Shown here in pieces: positions 8,202-15,267 of a stretch of DNA of 16,846 bases. The stretch comes from an uncultured beta proteobacterium (GTDB lineage: Bacteria > Pseudomonadota > Gammaproteobacteria > Burkholderiales > Burkholderiaceae_B): assembly GCA_903924715.1 (NCBI GenBank), contig CAIYCP010000733.1:1-16846 (forward strand). The letters run 5' to 3'. The notes below the pieces were generated by a model, which saw nothing but the letters and a program-made list of their open reading frames with translations, did not search any database and was not told the origin of the DNA. The stretch's first letter is position 1; the number at the start of each line of letters is the position of its first letter. Both the position numbers and the translations under genes were made by a program.

Positions 8202-8237
8202 GGTCGTTTTCTTTAAAAAAGTCACCGAATGTGTCTC

Positions 8238-8243
8238 ATTGTA
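8238..8243 (-). promoter_or_regulatory. Possible -10 element for the minus-strand Bug gene
   Basis: TACAAT (5 of 6 consensus) lies on the minus strand 36 bases before the start codon at 8201, giving a predicted transcript start near 8231. The matching -35 region (around 8260-8265, TCGAAC at 16 bp) is poor, so this is a tentative call based mainly on the -10 box and position. Confidence 0.3.
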
Positions 8244-8299
8244 GTGGTTTTGGTGCAAGGTTCGACTCAAGGCGAGCGTGTCGGGCAACGTCAAATGGC

Positions 8300-8328
8300 T
8301 TGATTGCCCTGGGTTTGGCTGCTACAAC
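8300..8328 (+). promoter_or_regulatory. Possible sigma-70 promoter for the plus-strand Bug gene
   Basis: TTGATT (8300-8305) and TACAAC (8323-8328) are separated by 17 bp, each matching 4 of 6 consensus bases. Transcription would start near 8335, leaving a leader of about 29 bases that contains the AGGAG ribosome site at 8353-8357. Spacing and position fit well; the boxes themselves are moderate. Confidence 0.4.
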
Positions 8329-8363
8329 TAGGCTATCAAACATCAACATCCCAGGAGATTCAC

Positions 8364-9338
8364 ATGAGTGCTTTGGCCCGTCTGTGCATGCTTGGGCTCT
8401 GTTTGTTGACGGGACAAGGCACTTTGTTCGCACAAACCTACCCTGAGCGTTCAATCAAATTCATCGTGCCGTTTCCCGCAGGCGGACCCGCGGATCTGGT
8501 GGCCAGAACGCTCGCCAGCAAACTGACGATTAGTCTGGGCAAGTCCGTCATTGTTGAAAATCGTTCGGGTGCAGGAGGCAACATTGCAACCGACGAGGTC
8601 GCCAAGGCGGCGCCGGATGGCTTAACACTCTTGTTGGCAACCAACGGGCCCTTGGTGGTGAACCAGGCGTTATATGGCTCGCTGCCCTTTGATCCGCAAA
8701 AGGATTTTGCAACGGTCTCGCAAATTGCTGAAATACCGCTGGCAGTGTTGGTGCATCCGTCGCTGCCCGTCAATTCAATGCAAGAGTTGATCGCCTATGC
8801 GAAGGCCCACCCGGGTCAGCTGAGTTACGCGTCATCGGGAGCAGGTTCGGGTGGTCATTTGTCGGGTGCGCTGATCGCCCAGATGGCGCAGATTGACTTG
8901 GCGCATATTCCATATCGCGGCTTAGCGCCAGCCACCTCAGACCTTTTTGCTGGGCACGTCAAGATGATGGTGGGAGGCTTATTTTCGGCCTTGCCTTATG
9001 TTGAGGCCGGCAAGCTGAAGGCGCTCGCTGTCGCCACGCCGAAGCGCGTGCAATCAGCCCCAAATCTACCCACTGTGGCTGAGACTGGTTTGACAGGGTT
9101 TGAAATTGTGTCCTGGTACGGTGTGGTGGTGCCGGCGAAGACGCCCCAACCGATCGTCGACCGCCTTTATCAAGACCTCATGGCCGCGGTCAATATGCCA
9201 GATGTGCAAGAGCGGTTGTTTGAAAAAGGTGGGCTTGAAAAAATCGCTAACTCGCCCTCTGAATTTGCGGCAGTGATCGCCCGTGAGATTCCGCAGTATG
9301 CACATATTGTAAAAATCACAGGGGCTAAGGCTGAATAG
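8364..9338 (+). CDS. Bug/TctC-family periplasmic solute-binding protein
   Basis: A 324-aa extracytoplasmic binding protein of the Bug family. Signal peptide MSALARLCMLGLCLLTGQGTLFA, cleavage before QTYP. Family landmarks: IKFIVPFPAGGPADLVARTLA, GKSVIVENRSGAGGNIA, EVAKAAPDGLTLLLATNGPLV, LSYASSGAGSGGHLSG, LAHIPYRGLAPATSDLFAGHV, LKALAVATPKRVQ and VVVPAKTPQPIVDRLY. The start at 8364 has AGGAG six bases upstream; an in-frame ATG at 8304 lacks this and precedes the signal. It lies 108 bp before the hydantoinase on the same strand, so it may be co-transcribed and may bind that enzyme's substrate or a related acid. It differs clearly from its divergent neighbour and does not look like a recent duplicate. 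No cognate membrane subunits are present. Confidence 0.93.
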   Translation: MSALARLCMLGLCLLTGQGTLFAQTYPERSIKFIVPFPAGGPADLVARTLASKLTISLGKSVIVENRSGAGGNIATDEVAKAAPDGLTLLLATNGPLVVNQALYGSLPFDPQKDFATVSQIAEIPLAVLVHPSLPVNSMQELIAYAKAHPGQLSYASSGAGSGGHLSGALIAQMAQIDLAHIPYRGLAPATSDLFAGHVKMMVGGLFSALPYVEAGKLKALAVATPKRVQSAPNLPTVAETGLTGFEIVSWYGVVVPAKTPQPIVDRLYQDLMAAVNMPDVQERLFEKGGLEKIANSPSEFAAVIAREIPQYAHIVKITGAKAE

Positions 9339-9446
9339 TGATTGTTGACGCGTTGCGTTGAGAATGACTTTAGAATACATAATCAATATAAAGTACTAAG
9401 CGCCTCGAGCCTTTCGCAGGTTTGTTTGTCAAGTCGGAGACTTAAA
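9339..9446 (+). promoter_or_regulatory. AT-rich 108-bp leader before the hydantoinase operon
   Basis: This gap is more AT-rich than its surroundings, and holds TTGACG (9345-9350) and candidate -10 boxes TAGAAT (9371-9376) and TACATA (9376-9381). Spacing from TTGACG is 20 bp or more, longer than ideal. It is the likely promoter area for the hydantoinase, 124-aa and GTPase genes, but no single promoter is convincing. The ribosome site GGAGA is at 9436-9440. Confidence 0.3.
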
Positions 9447-10871
9447 ATGATCGATACCATTATTCGCAGTGACCGGGTTGTGACGCCTCAGGGTGTTGGT
9501 GCCTACGATATTGCAATCTCAGGCCAGACGATCGCTGCCGTGGCTGCGATCGGCGCCCTACCTGTTGGCCCACAAACGCGTCTGATTGATGCGACTGGCA
9601 AGCTCGTTATACCGGGTGGCATCGATCCGCACGTGCACTGTGCTTGGCACATACCAGGTCCAGACGGTATTTCAGGCATGACTGCGCCACCTGAAGTCGT
9701 GAGCCGTGCGGCTTTGTTTGGTGGTACGACCACCATGATTGACTTTGCGCGCTGGATGCATGGCAACACCGTGCAGGGCACGATTGAGGCGCGTGACAAA
9801 GATTGGGTTGGGCGTTGTTTTACCGACTTCGCTTATCACCTCATGGTTGAAGGTTTATTTCCGGTTGGCTTAACGGATCAGGTGGCTGAAGCGATTCAGG
9901 CAGGCTATGCGACCGTCAAGATATTCACGACCGACATCACACCAAGTCGCAAAGGTCGGATGGTTGGTTACGGCGATATCTGGGAAATGTTCAAGGTACT
10001 CTCCAAAAATGGTGGCTTGGGTGTGATTCATGCCGAAGACAATGACATCGTGATGCATATGTACGAAAAGCTGTTTCGCGAGGGCCGTACGGGGTTTGAA
10101 AATATGGCCGAGGTGCACAACACCTTATCTGAAGACTTGTCGTTTAGACGCGTCATTCGGTTGGCAGAAGAAATGAACACTGCCATTTATATGATGCACG
10201 TGAGCGCCGGAACGGGTGTGCAGGCGATTCGTGAGGCACGTTCGCGCGGCAAGCCTGTGTATGGTGAAACGCTTCATCAATATATTTTGCATACAGCTGA
10301 AGACTACAAACTTCCAAATGGGCAGATGTTTCATACCTATCCCTCACTGAAAGGCAAAGAGGATACCGATGCGTTATGGAAAGGGGTCAGTGAAGATGTG
10401 ATTCATTCAATCGCAACCGACGAGTTGTGTTGTTCGTTGGCGGTCAAAACGCAAGGTAAGCGCATCGACGACACCACGGGCGGCAACACGGGTGTTGAGC
10501 CACGCGTTTCGCTGATGTACACAGAGATGGTTGAAAAGCGCGGCTACTCGCTGACGCAATTTGTTGATTTGATCTCTTCGAACGCGGCGCGCATTTTAGG
10601 AATGTATCCGCGCAAAGGTGCTATCGCAGCGGGCAGTGATGCGGATTTGGTTATCTTGGATCCTGGTCTTGCGCGCACAATTCAAAATAAAGATTTGCAC
10701 GAATCAGACTACACCCCATGGGAGGGGCACCAGGTTGGCGTATGGCCATGTTTGACGATGCTTCGTGGAAAAATCATGGTTGAAGACGGCCAGTTCTTTG
10801 GCAAGCTGAGCGATGGCCAGTATTTGAAGCGCAAGATCGCGCCTGAGATTCTTGCTGGGGCCAAGCTGTAA
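9447..10871 (+). CDS. Hydantoinase/dihydropyrimidinase-family cyclic amide hydrolase, divergent active site
   Basis: A 474-aa cytoplasmic amidohydrolase of the D-hydantoinase/dihydropyrimidinase group, enzymes that open cyclic amide rings using two metals bridged by a carboxylated lysine. The ligands are visible: His62 and His64 (GGIDPHVH), Lys158 (ATVKIF), His195 (VIHAED), His251 (MMHVSAG) and Asp325 (IATDEL). The closing segment SSNAARILGMYPRKGAIAAGSDADLVILDP is typical. Substrate-side residues differ: after the lysine, KIFTTD replaces the usual KxFMAY, so the catalytic tyrosine position is Asp163; TYPSLK (297-302) replaces the SPPLR type; TDEL replaces TDH. So the ring substrate is probably not plain hydantoin or dihydrouracil. 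GGAGA six bases before 9447 fixes the start over an upstream ATG at 9342. It overlaps the next gene by one base (TAATG). Confidence 0.9.
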   Translation: MIDTIIRSDRVVTPQGVGAYDIAISGQTIAAVAAIGALPVGPQTRLIDATGKLVIPGGIDPHVHCAWHIPGPDGISGMTAPPEVVSRAALFGGTTTMIDFARWMHGNTVQGTIEARDKDWVGRCFTDFAYHLMVEGLFPVGLTDQVAEAIQAGYATVKIFTTDITPSRKGRMVGYGDIWEMFKVLSKNGGLGVIHAEDNDIVMHMYEKLFREGRTGFENMAEVHNTLSEDLSFRRVIRLAEEMNTAIYMMHVSAGTGVQAIREARSRGKPVYGETLHQYILHTAEDYKLPNGQMFHTYPSLKGKEDTDALWKGVSEDVIHSIATDELCCSLAVKTQGKRIDDTTGGNTGVEPRVSLMYTEMVEKRGYSLTQFVDLISSNAARILGMYPRKGAIAAGSDADLVILDPGLARTIQNKDLHESDYTPWEGHQVGVWPCLTMLRGKIMVEDGQFFGKLSDGQYLKRKIAPEILAGAKL

Positions 10872-11245
10872 TGTCTGCAGGGCAAGCAAACAGCTCAACG
10901 GCTGCGCTTGGCGCGCTACTACACGAGAGTGTGCATTATTGGGGTCTGAATTGGCGGGTTGAGATGGCTGCGAGCGATGCGGTTCAACCCGCCGAGATGC
11001 CAACTATTTATTTATATGAACTGACGGCCGTAGACGCGCTGGTTGGGCTCAAGGTAGAAGCGCTCACCGAGCCTGGTCTAATGCGCTGGCGCATCACTGC
11101 GTCGCAGCCTGATCCGGTAACGCTGCGAACCGAACACTATTGCGCCTCGGTGTTGCATGTTCTTCGCACGGTGCGGCAATTATTAGTGCCGGCGTTCAGA
11201 CCCGGCGATCGTCTCAGAATGGGCGTAGCCTCGTTAGCTGTATGA
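10871..11245 (+). CDS. Unrecognised 124-aa protein in the hydantoinase operon
   Basis: I do not recognise this 124-aa protein. It begins within the hydantoinase stop (TAATG, one shared base) and its own TGA overlaps the GTPase ATG (ATGA), so it is locked into translation between the two and is almost certainly a real gene. It has no signal peptide or membrane helix. Visible elements are HESVHYWGLNWRVEM (about 18-32), with a His-x3-His pattern and Trp-rich context, a middle segment IYLYELTAVDALVGLKVEAL, RWRITAS, and RTEHYCASVLHVLRTVRQLL (about 85-104) with a second His/Cys set. Its mixed sheet-and-helix look and size suit a small accessory subunit. Its position between a metallohydrolase and a putative metallochaperone suggests a maturation or partner role (inference); no family assignment is made. 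Confidence 0.75.
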   Translation: MSAGQANSSTAALGALLHESVHYWGLNWRVEMAASDAVQPAEMPTIYLYELTAVDALVGLKVEALTEPGLMRWRITASQPDPVTLRTEHYCASVLHVLRTVRQLLVPAFRPGDRLRMGVASLAV

Positions 11246-12258
11246 CGCCACTGATTCTCTTAACAGGCTTTTTGGGTAGTGGCAAAACAACGTTGTTAGC
11301 AAGTTTGTTGCGTCGTCCAGCCTTCGCGCATACTGCCGTCATCATGAACGAGTTTGGGGCTGTTGGTCTTGATCACGAGTTGTTAGAGACCGGTGATGAA
11401 ACCATGGTCGAGCTGACAAATGGTTGCTTGTGCTGTCGAGTACAAACGGATCTGGCAAAGACGCTTGCCCAACTCAGTCAGCGCAGAGCGCAAGGACTGG
11501 TCTCGTTTAATCGTGTGATCATCGAGACTTCAGGCCTAGCGGATCCCATCCCGATTATTCAGGCATTAACAAGCGATCTATCGATCGGTAGCGAATTTGC
11601 GATTGATCGTGTGGTCACGGTGGTAGATGAGTTGTGTGGTGCCCAAGCGGCCGAGCAGTATGGCGAGGCGCGTCGTCAAATCGCGATGGCCGATGTCATC
11701 GTGCTAAGCAAGCAAGATTTAGCGAACGCAGAAGATCGCGTACGCACGGCCTCTGCCATTGATCAATTGAACCAGACTGCGAGTCGCGTGAGTGGCCCTG
11801 AACTTGAACAGGCGTTGACGCAGGCCGCACCTGAGATTTTTGCCCAAGCAGCGGGTCGTTATCGAAGACTCGGTCTTAAGACACGTGAACATTCTGGTCA
11901 TGCACACGGGGCGGGACTCAGTGCCGATCAGGTTTACACCTCGATCGAGCTTGTGCAAAAACGGCCACTCGCCGCGAATGTGATCCCGCTGCTTCTCGAG
12001 GCGCTGGCCACGCATGAAGGTAAGCGTTTGTTGAGGCTTAAAGGGCTGGTCCATATTGCAGAGTTACCGGAGCGACCCATGGTGATTCATGGCGTGCAGC
12101 ATGTTTTTTATCAGCCGACGTGGTTAGAGCGATGGCCGACCAATGAACGAAGTACGCGCATTGTGCTTATTGGACACGGCTTGTCGCAAGCGTGGGCGCA
12201 GCGTTTGCTAGAGGCGATCGAGGTCGAGGTTGCTGAATTCAGTGCGCGGCTAAACTGA
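11242..12258 (+). CDS. COG0523 (CobW-like) G3E GTPase, putative metallochaperone
   Basis: A 338-aa P-loop GTPase of the G3E family. The P-loop is GFLGSGKT (9-16); the metal-binding CxCC motif is Cys62-Leu-Cys-Cys65 in NGCLCCRV; ETSGLADP (95-102) is the family switch/Walker B region; SKQD (156-159) stands in for NKxD. A histidine cluster (HSGHAH, 217-222) precedes the C-terminal CobW_C domain. COG0523 proteins deliver or insert metals, often zinc, into client proteins. The start at 11242 overlaps the 124-aa gene's TGA (ATGA); an ATG at 11140 in the same frame lies inside that gene and would prepend 34 unrelated residues. Coupling to a two-metal hydrolase makes the hydantoinase the obvious candidate client (inference). 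No Zur-type operator is recognised upstream, which argues against a general zinc-starvation role. Confidence 0.92.
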   Translation: MTPLILLTGFLGSGKTTLLASLLRRPAFAHTAVIMNEFGAVGLDHELLETGDETMVELTNGCLCCRVQTDLAKTLAQLSQRRAQGLVSFNRVIIETSGLADPIPIIQALTSDLSIGSEFAIDRVVTVVDELCGAQAAEQYGEARRQIAMADVIVLSKQDLANAEDRVRTASAIDQLNQTASRVSGPELEQALTQAAPEIFAQAAGRYRRLGLKTREHSGHAHGAGLSADQVYTSIELVQKRPLAANVIPLLLEALATHEGKRLLRLKGLVHIAELPERPMVIHGVQHVFYQPTWLERWPTNERSTRIVLIGHGLSQAWAQRLLEAIEVEVAEFSARLN

Positions 12259-12361
12259 CGCGCTCACTCTAATCTTGTGGTTAATCAAAAATATTTTTTT
12301 CAAACACGACAAGCGTTAGACTAAGCCTATTGTTTGAACACACACACGGAGCCTATTTCTT

Positions 12362-13372
12362 ATGAGCGCAACCAACGCTAAACCTCGCGTCGCCTTGATT
12401 GGTACAGGCGGAACGATTTCTTCGATCGCAACCGACGGCCTGGACGTTCTGGATTATCCAGATGCCAGTCGTAAAGCCCAACCCGCCGAAATCATTGACC
12501 GCACACCTGAACTGGCTCGTTTTGCCGACGTGGTGCCGATTAATTTTCGCGAAGTGGGCAGCACGGCGATCGGCCCTGCAGATTGGCTAGAACTTGTTCA
12601 ACTCATCCATCAAACTGAAGCCCAAAATGGTGGCTTTGACGGCTATGTGATTTTGCACGGTACCGCCACGCTCGAAGAAACTGCCTATTTCTTGAACCTG
12701 ACCTTGAAAATAAAGTCGACAGTGGTCCTCGTCGGTGCGCAGCGTCCAGCAAGTGCGATCAGTACCGACGGCCCCATGAATTTAATCGCGGCCGTACGAA
12801 CAGCCATCGACCCACTGACGCGTGGTTTGGGTGTGCTCGTGGTGCTAAACGATGAAATCCAGGCGGCGCGTGAGGTAACCAAGGTCTCAACCTATCGGTT
12901 GAACACCTTTAGAACGCCTGATTTTGGTGTACTTGGCCAAGTGGATGGTGATCGCGTGGTGATTTATCGGCATCCGGTTCGCAAACATACTGTTGACACC
13001 GTGTTTGATGTGCGGGCGCTGAAGAGTTTGCCCAGAGTCGATATCGTTTATGCCTATGGCGGTGCCGACGACGTTGCAATCGAGGCGTTTGTGGCTGCGG
13101 GCGCGCAAGGGCTGATCTCTGCTGGTCTGCCCCCGGGAATCGCGCCGCCCTTGCAAAATGCTGCCTTTGAGCGCATGTGCAAAAAGGGCGTCGTGGTGGT
13201 TCAGGCAAACCGCGGTGGCGCGGGGCGCGTTGCTCGGCGGAAATATCTACGCGATAAAAAAATTGTTGCATCAGACAATCTAAATGCGCAGAAGTGTCGA
13301 ATTTTATTGATGCTGGCGTTGACGGTGACGCAAGATCCCGAGGTGGTGCAGTCCTATTTTGATACGTACTAA
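12362..13372 (+). CDS. Asparaginase-family amidohydrolase lacking the alpha-amino-binding residues
   Basis: A 336-aa member of the bacterial L-asparaginase (AnsA/AnsB) family with no signal peptide. The nucleophile Thr18 lies in IGTGGTI, the second threonine is Thr101 in LHGTATLEETAYFL, and the lysine of the second triad is Lys174 in REVTKVST; the C-terminus VASDNLNAQKCRILLMLAL is standard. By comparison with E. coli AnsB from memory, the three residues that hold the substrate amino group are changed: Gln59 to Thr68 (VGSTAI), Asp90 to Ala102 (HGTAT for HGTDT) and Glu283 to about Arg293. So it probably hydrolyses an amide without that amino group, or with something else there. GGAG lies ten bases before the ATG. 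It follows the GTPase by 103 bp, possibly as part of the same transcript, and converges on lptF with 18 bp between stops. Confidence 0.88.
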   Translation: MSATNAKPRVALIGTGGTISSIATDGLDVLDYPDASRKAQPAEIIDRTPELARFADVVPINFREVGSTAIGPADWLELVQLIHQTEAQNGGFDGYVILHGTATLEETAYFLNLTLKIKSTVVLVGAQRPASAISTDGPMNLIAAVRTAIDPLTRGLGVLVVLNDEIQAAREVTKVSTYRLNTFRTPDFGVLGQVDGDRVVIYRHPVRKHTVDTVFDVRALKSLPRVDIVYAYGGADDVAIEAFVAAGAQGLISAGLPPGIAPPLQNAAFERMCKKGVVVVQANRGGAGRVARRKYLRDKKIVASDNLNAQKCRILLMLALTVTQDPEVVQSYFDTY

Positions 13373-13387
13373 AAAGGCGTGGGCCTT
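13370..13387 (-). terminator. Weak hairpin between convergent asparaginase-like gene and lptF
   Basis: A 5-bp stem (13374-13378 with 13383-13387) closes a 4-base loop. On the minus strand the arm runs directly into three more T, five in all, giving a small intrinsic-terminator shape for lptF. It overlaps the asparaginase-like gene's stop region. The stem is short, so the call is tentative. Confidence 0.35.
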
Positions 13388-13390
13388 GCG

Positions 13391-14509
13391 CTAAGCAGGG
13401 CTCACAACAGGAGGCTTCGGCTCTTTGACGCGTAGGCGATGCCATAAGAGTAATACCGTGAAAGCGCCGAATATCGCATGAATGAGCCATACGCCGATGA
13501 CAAAGCGTAATTTTCCATGAATGATCCACCCCTGCGTGATATTGATCAGATTCATGTAAAGCATGGCGACCAGGCCCGCGATCAACAGGTCACCCGAGCG
13601 TCCGATGCGTGGATTCACCGCGCCGAGCGGTATCGCCATCAGGGCTAGATTAAGTGCGGCCAAGGGCAACGCCATGCGCCACATGATCTGACCATACGAG
13701 CTGTTTTCTCTGTCGCGAATCAGCAAGCCCGTGGGCCGTGATCTGCGACTTTCGAGTGTGCTCGCACGCGCTTTTTCAAGTGACTCTTCAGCATTTTTGC
13801 TTTCGATACGAACGCCAAACGCGTCAAACTCCGCAAAGCGCATTTCAGAGGTTGAGGGTTTCAGATCGTAGCGATGACCCGCACCTAATACTAAAAAACG
13901 ATCGCCATTTTCTTCGGTTTCAATTTGCGCAGATGCCGAAGTGATCAAGGTCAACCAGTCAGGATCCAGCAGGCGCATAAACACCTGACCCAAAGGGTTA
14001 TCGGTGACATTGGTCGTACCTTCGACAAAAAATACACGCGCCCCTTGCTCGGTTTCTAAAAATTGCCCAGGTGTGATTTTTGACAGATCAGAGCGCATTT
14101 CGTAGCGCGCGCGGTATTCGCCAATCTGTCGATTGGCCCAGGGAGTTGCGTAAAGCGTTAAAAAAGAAATGATTGCGGCAATCGGAATCGCAATACGCAA
14201 CACGGGGTTGACCCAGTTGACTAGAGACAGGCCACTTGAGAACCAGACGACCATCTCGGATTCACGATAATTGCGGGTGACGGTGGTCAGTACGCCAATA
14301 AAAATAGAGACCGTCAAAATAATAGGGAGCGCAGCGATCAGTGTAAAAGTCGCTAAGCCCACCACGACGTCCGAGCCAATTCGCCCTGCGGCCGCCTCAC
14401 CGAGTAAGCGTACCAGCACCACACTAAGCCAAACCACAATCAAAGTCGACAGCACCACGCTGAAGTGATTGGCGATTTCAGAGACAACCGAACGCTTGAA
14501 TAGAGACAT
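13391..14509 (-). CDS. lptF: LPS export ABC transporter permease LptF
   Basis: A 372-aa inner-membrane protein of the YjgP/YjgQ family, close in length to E. coli LptF (about 366). LptF and LptG form the transmembrane part of LptB2FG, which extracts lipopolysaccharide for transport to the outer membrane. Visible: an N-terminal coupling region and helix (MSLFKRSVVSEIANHF, then VVLSTLIVVWLSVVLVRLL), a helix at about 50-75, RNYRESEMVVWFSSGLS (about 79-95), the periplasmic beta-jellyroll with TPGQFLETEQGARVFFVEG and MRFAEFDAFGVRI, then YGQIMWRMALPLAALNLALMAIPLGAVNPRIGRS and two more helices. GQF and the AEFD segment favour LptF over LptG. The ribosome site is not obvious. Unusually, no lptG follows: the next gene downstream is convergent, and the divergent neighbour is a racemase homologue rather than a housekeeping gene. 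Confidence 0.92.
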   Translation of the reverse strand: MSLFKRSVVSEIANHFSVVLSTLIVVWLSVVLVRLLGEAAAGRIGSDVVVGLATFTLIAALPIILTVSIFIGVLTTVTRNYRESEMVVWFSSGLSLVNWVNPVLRIAIPIAAIISFLTLYATPWANRQIGEYRARYEMRSDLSKITPGQFLETEQGARVFFVEGTTNVTDNPLGQVFMRLLDPDWLTLITSASAQIETEENGDRFLVLGAGHRYDLKPSTSEMRFAEFDAFGVRIESKNAEESLEKARASTLESRRSRPTGLLIRDRENSSYGQIMWRMALPLAALNLALMAIPLGAVNPRIGRSGDLLIAGLVAMLYMNLINITQGWIIHGKLRFVIGVWLIHAIFGAFTVLLLWHRLRVKEPKPPVVSPA

Positions 14510-14607
14510 TCACGAAATTTAGCATACCCGCCCTTTTCGGGCTCAGGCTGATGGATTGCGCAAACAAGCTTTATGATGAGGTACCACATAACCTTCGACG
14601 CGCGACC

Positions 14608-15264
14608 ATGAAAATATTGCTCATTAACCCAAATACGACGCAACGCATTACGGACGCGCTAGTCGCCCAGGCGCAAAAAGCGGTGGGTGCTGACGCGCAG
14701 GTGATCGGCCTCACTGCGCGAACAGGCCCTGCAATCATTCGTGGCGCCGAAGATAACTTAGTTGCCGAACGTTCAATGCTTGAAATGGCCAGCAGCCAGC
14801 ATGGTGGCTACGACGCGGTTGTATTAGGGGTGTCGATGGATACCGCGTTGCAGGTGGTTCGGGCAAAGTTGCCAATCCCCGTGGTGGGCATGACCGAGGG
14901 TGGTTTATTTACTGCTTGCCTGATGGGCCAACGTCTGGGGTGTTTGACCCTGGGCTCACACATGGCACCTTTGTATGAGCAACTCTCATCTAATTACGGT
15001 TTGGCGAATCGGATCGCAAAGTGGCATGCACCCGATATCGCAGCCGCCTACGAACGTGGCCCGACTCCAGAAATTACTGATGCGCTTGTTAAAGAGTGCG
15101 ACGTGTTGATCGACGACTATCAGGCAGATGTCATCGTGTTGTGTGCAGCTGTTCTTGCAGGCTACGCAGGCTGGCTAGCGCCCCGGCTGAGGGTGCCGGT
15201 GGTTGATGCGATTGAAGCCGCCGCGCTGCAGGCGCTTAGCTTGGCGCGATTAAAAGCATGCTAA
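14608..15264 (+). CDS. Asp/Glu/hydantoin racemase superfamily protein with altered cysteine sites
   Basis: A 218-aa cytoplasmic protein of the Asp/Glu/hydantoin racemase superfamily. MKILLINPNTTQRITDAL is the classic start, followed by TGPAIIRGAEDN, GGYDAVVLGVSMD, PVVGMTEGG and ADVIVLCAAVLAGYAGWL then RVPVVDAIEAAALQAL. Classical members use two cysteines, in the 'ACFxDPG' and 'LGCAGM' segments. Here the first position reads Val75-Ser76 and the second is Ala180, with Cys179 one residue earlier. The chemistry may therefore be one-cysteine (as in arylmalonate decarboxylase), or no racemisation. ATG at 14608 is chosen over 14551 because the family N-terminus begins there; no clear ribosome site is seen, though TATGAT at 14572-14577 could be a -10 box. 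It is divergent from lptF and converges on an amidohydrolase with 3 bp between stops. Confidence 0.87.
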   Translation: MKILLINPNTTQRITDALVAQAQKAVGADAQVIGLTARTGPAIIRGAEDNLVAERSMLEMASSQHGGYDAVVLGVSMDTALQVVRAKLPIPVVGMTEGGLFTACLMGQRLGCLTLGSHMAPLYEQLSSNYGLANRIAKWHAPDIAAAYERGPTPEITDALVKECDVLIDDYQADVIVLCAAVLAGYAGWLAPRLRVPVVDAIEAAALQALSLARLKAC

Positions 15265-15267
15265 TTG

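Noticed and set aside
7221..9338. Idea that the two divergent Bug genes are a recent duplication or part of a full tripartite transporter
   Set aside because: The proteins differ throughout apart from family motifs, and there are no TctA or TctB genes in the window.
12240..12268. Imperfect hairpin just after the GTPase stop (AGTGCGCG pairing with CGCGCTCACT) followed later by a T-rich run near 12290
   Set aside because: The stem needs a 2-base bulge and the T-run lies more than 20 bases away, so it does not have the form of an intrinsic terminator.
12909..13529. Long minus-strand open frame (206 codons) across the asparaginase-like gene and the lptF 3' end
   Set aside because: It is antisense to two clear genes, with a composition typical of out-of-frame translation.
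14521..14545. Short palindrome GCCC-TTTTC-GGGC between lptF and the racemase-like gene
   Set aside because: A four-base stem in a divergent promoter region is too short to call an operator or terminator.
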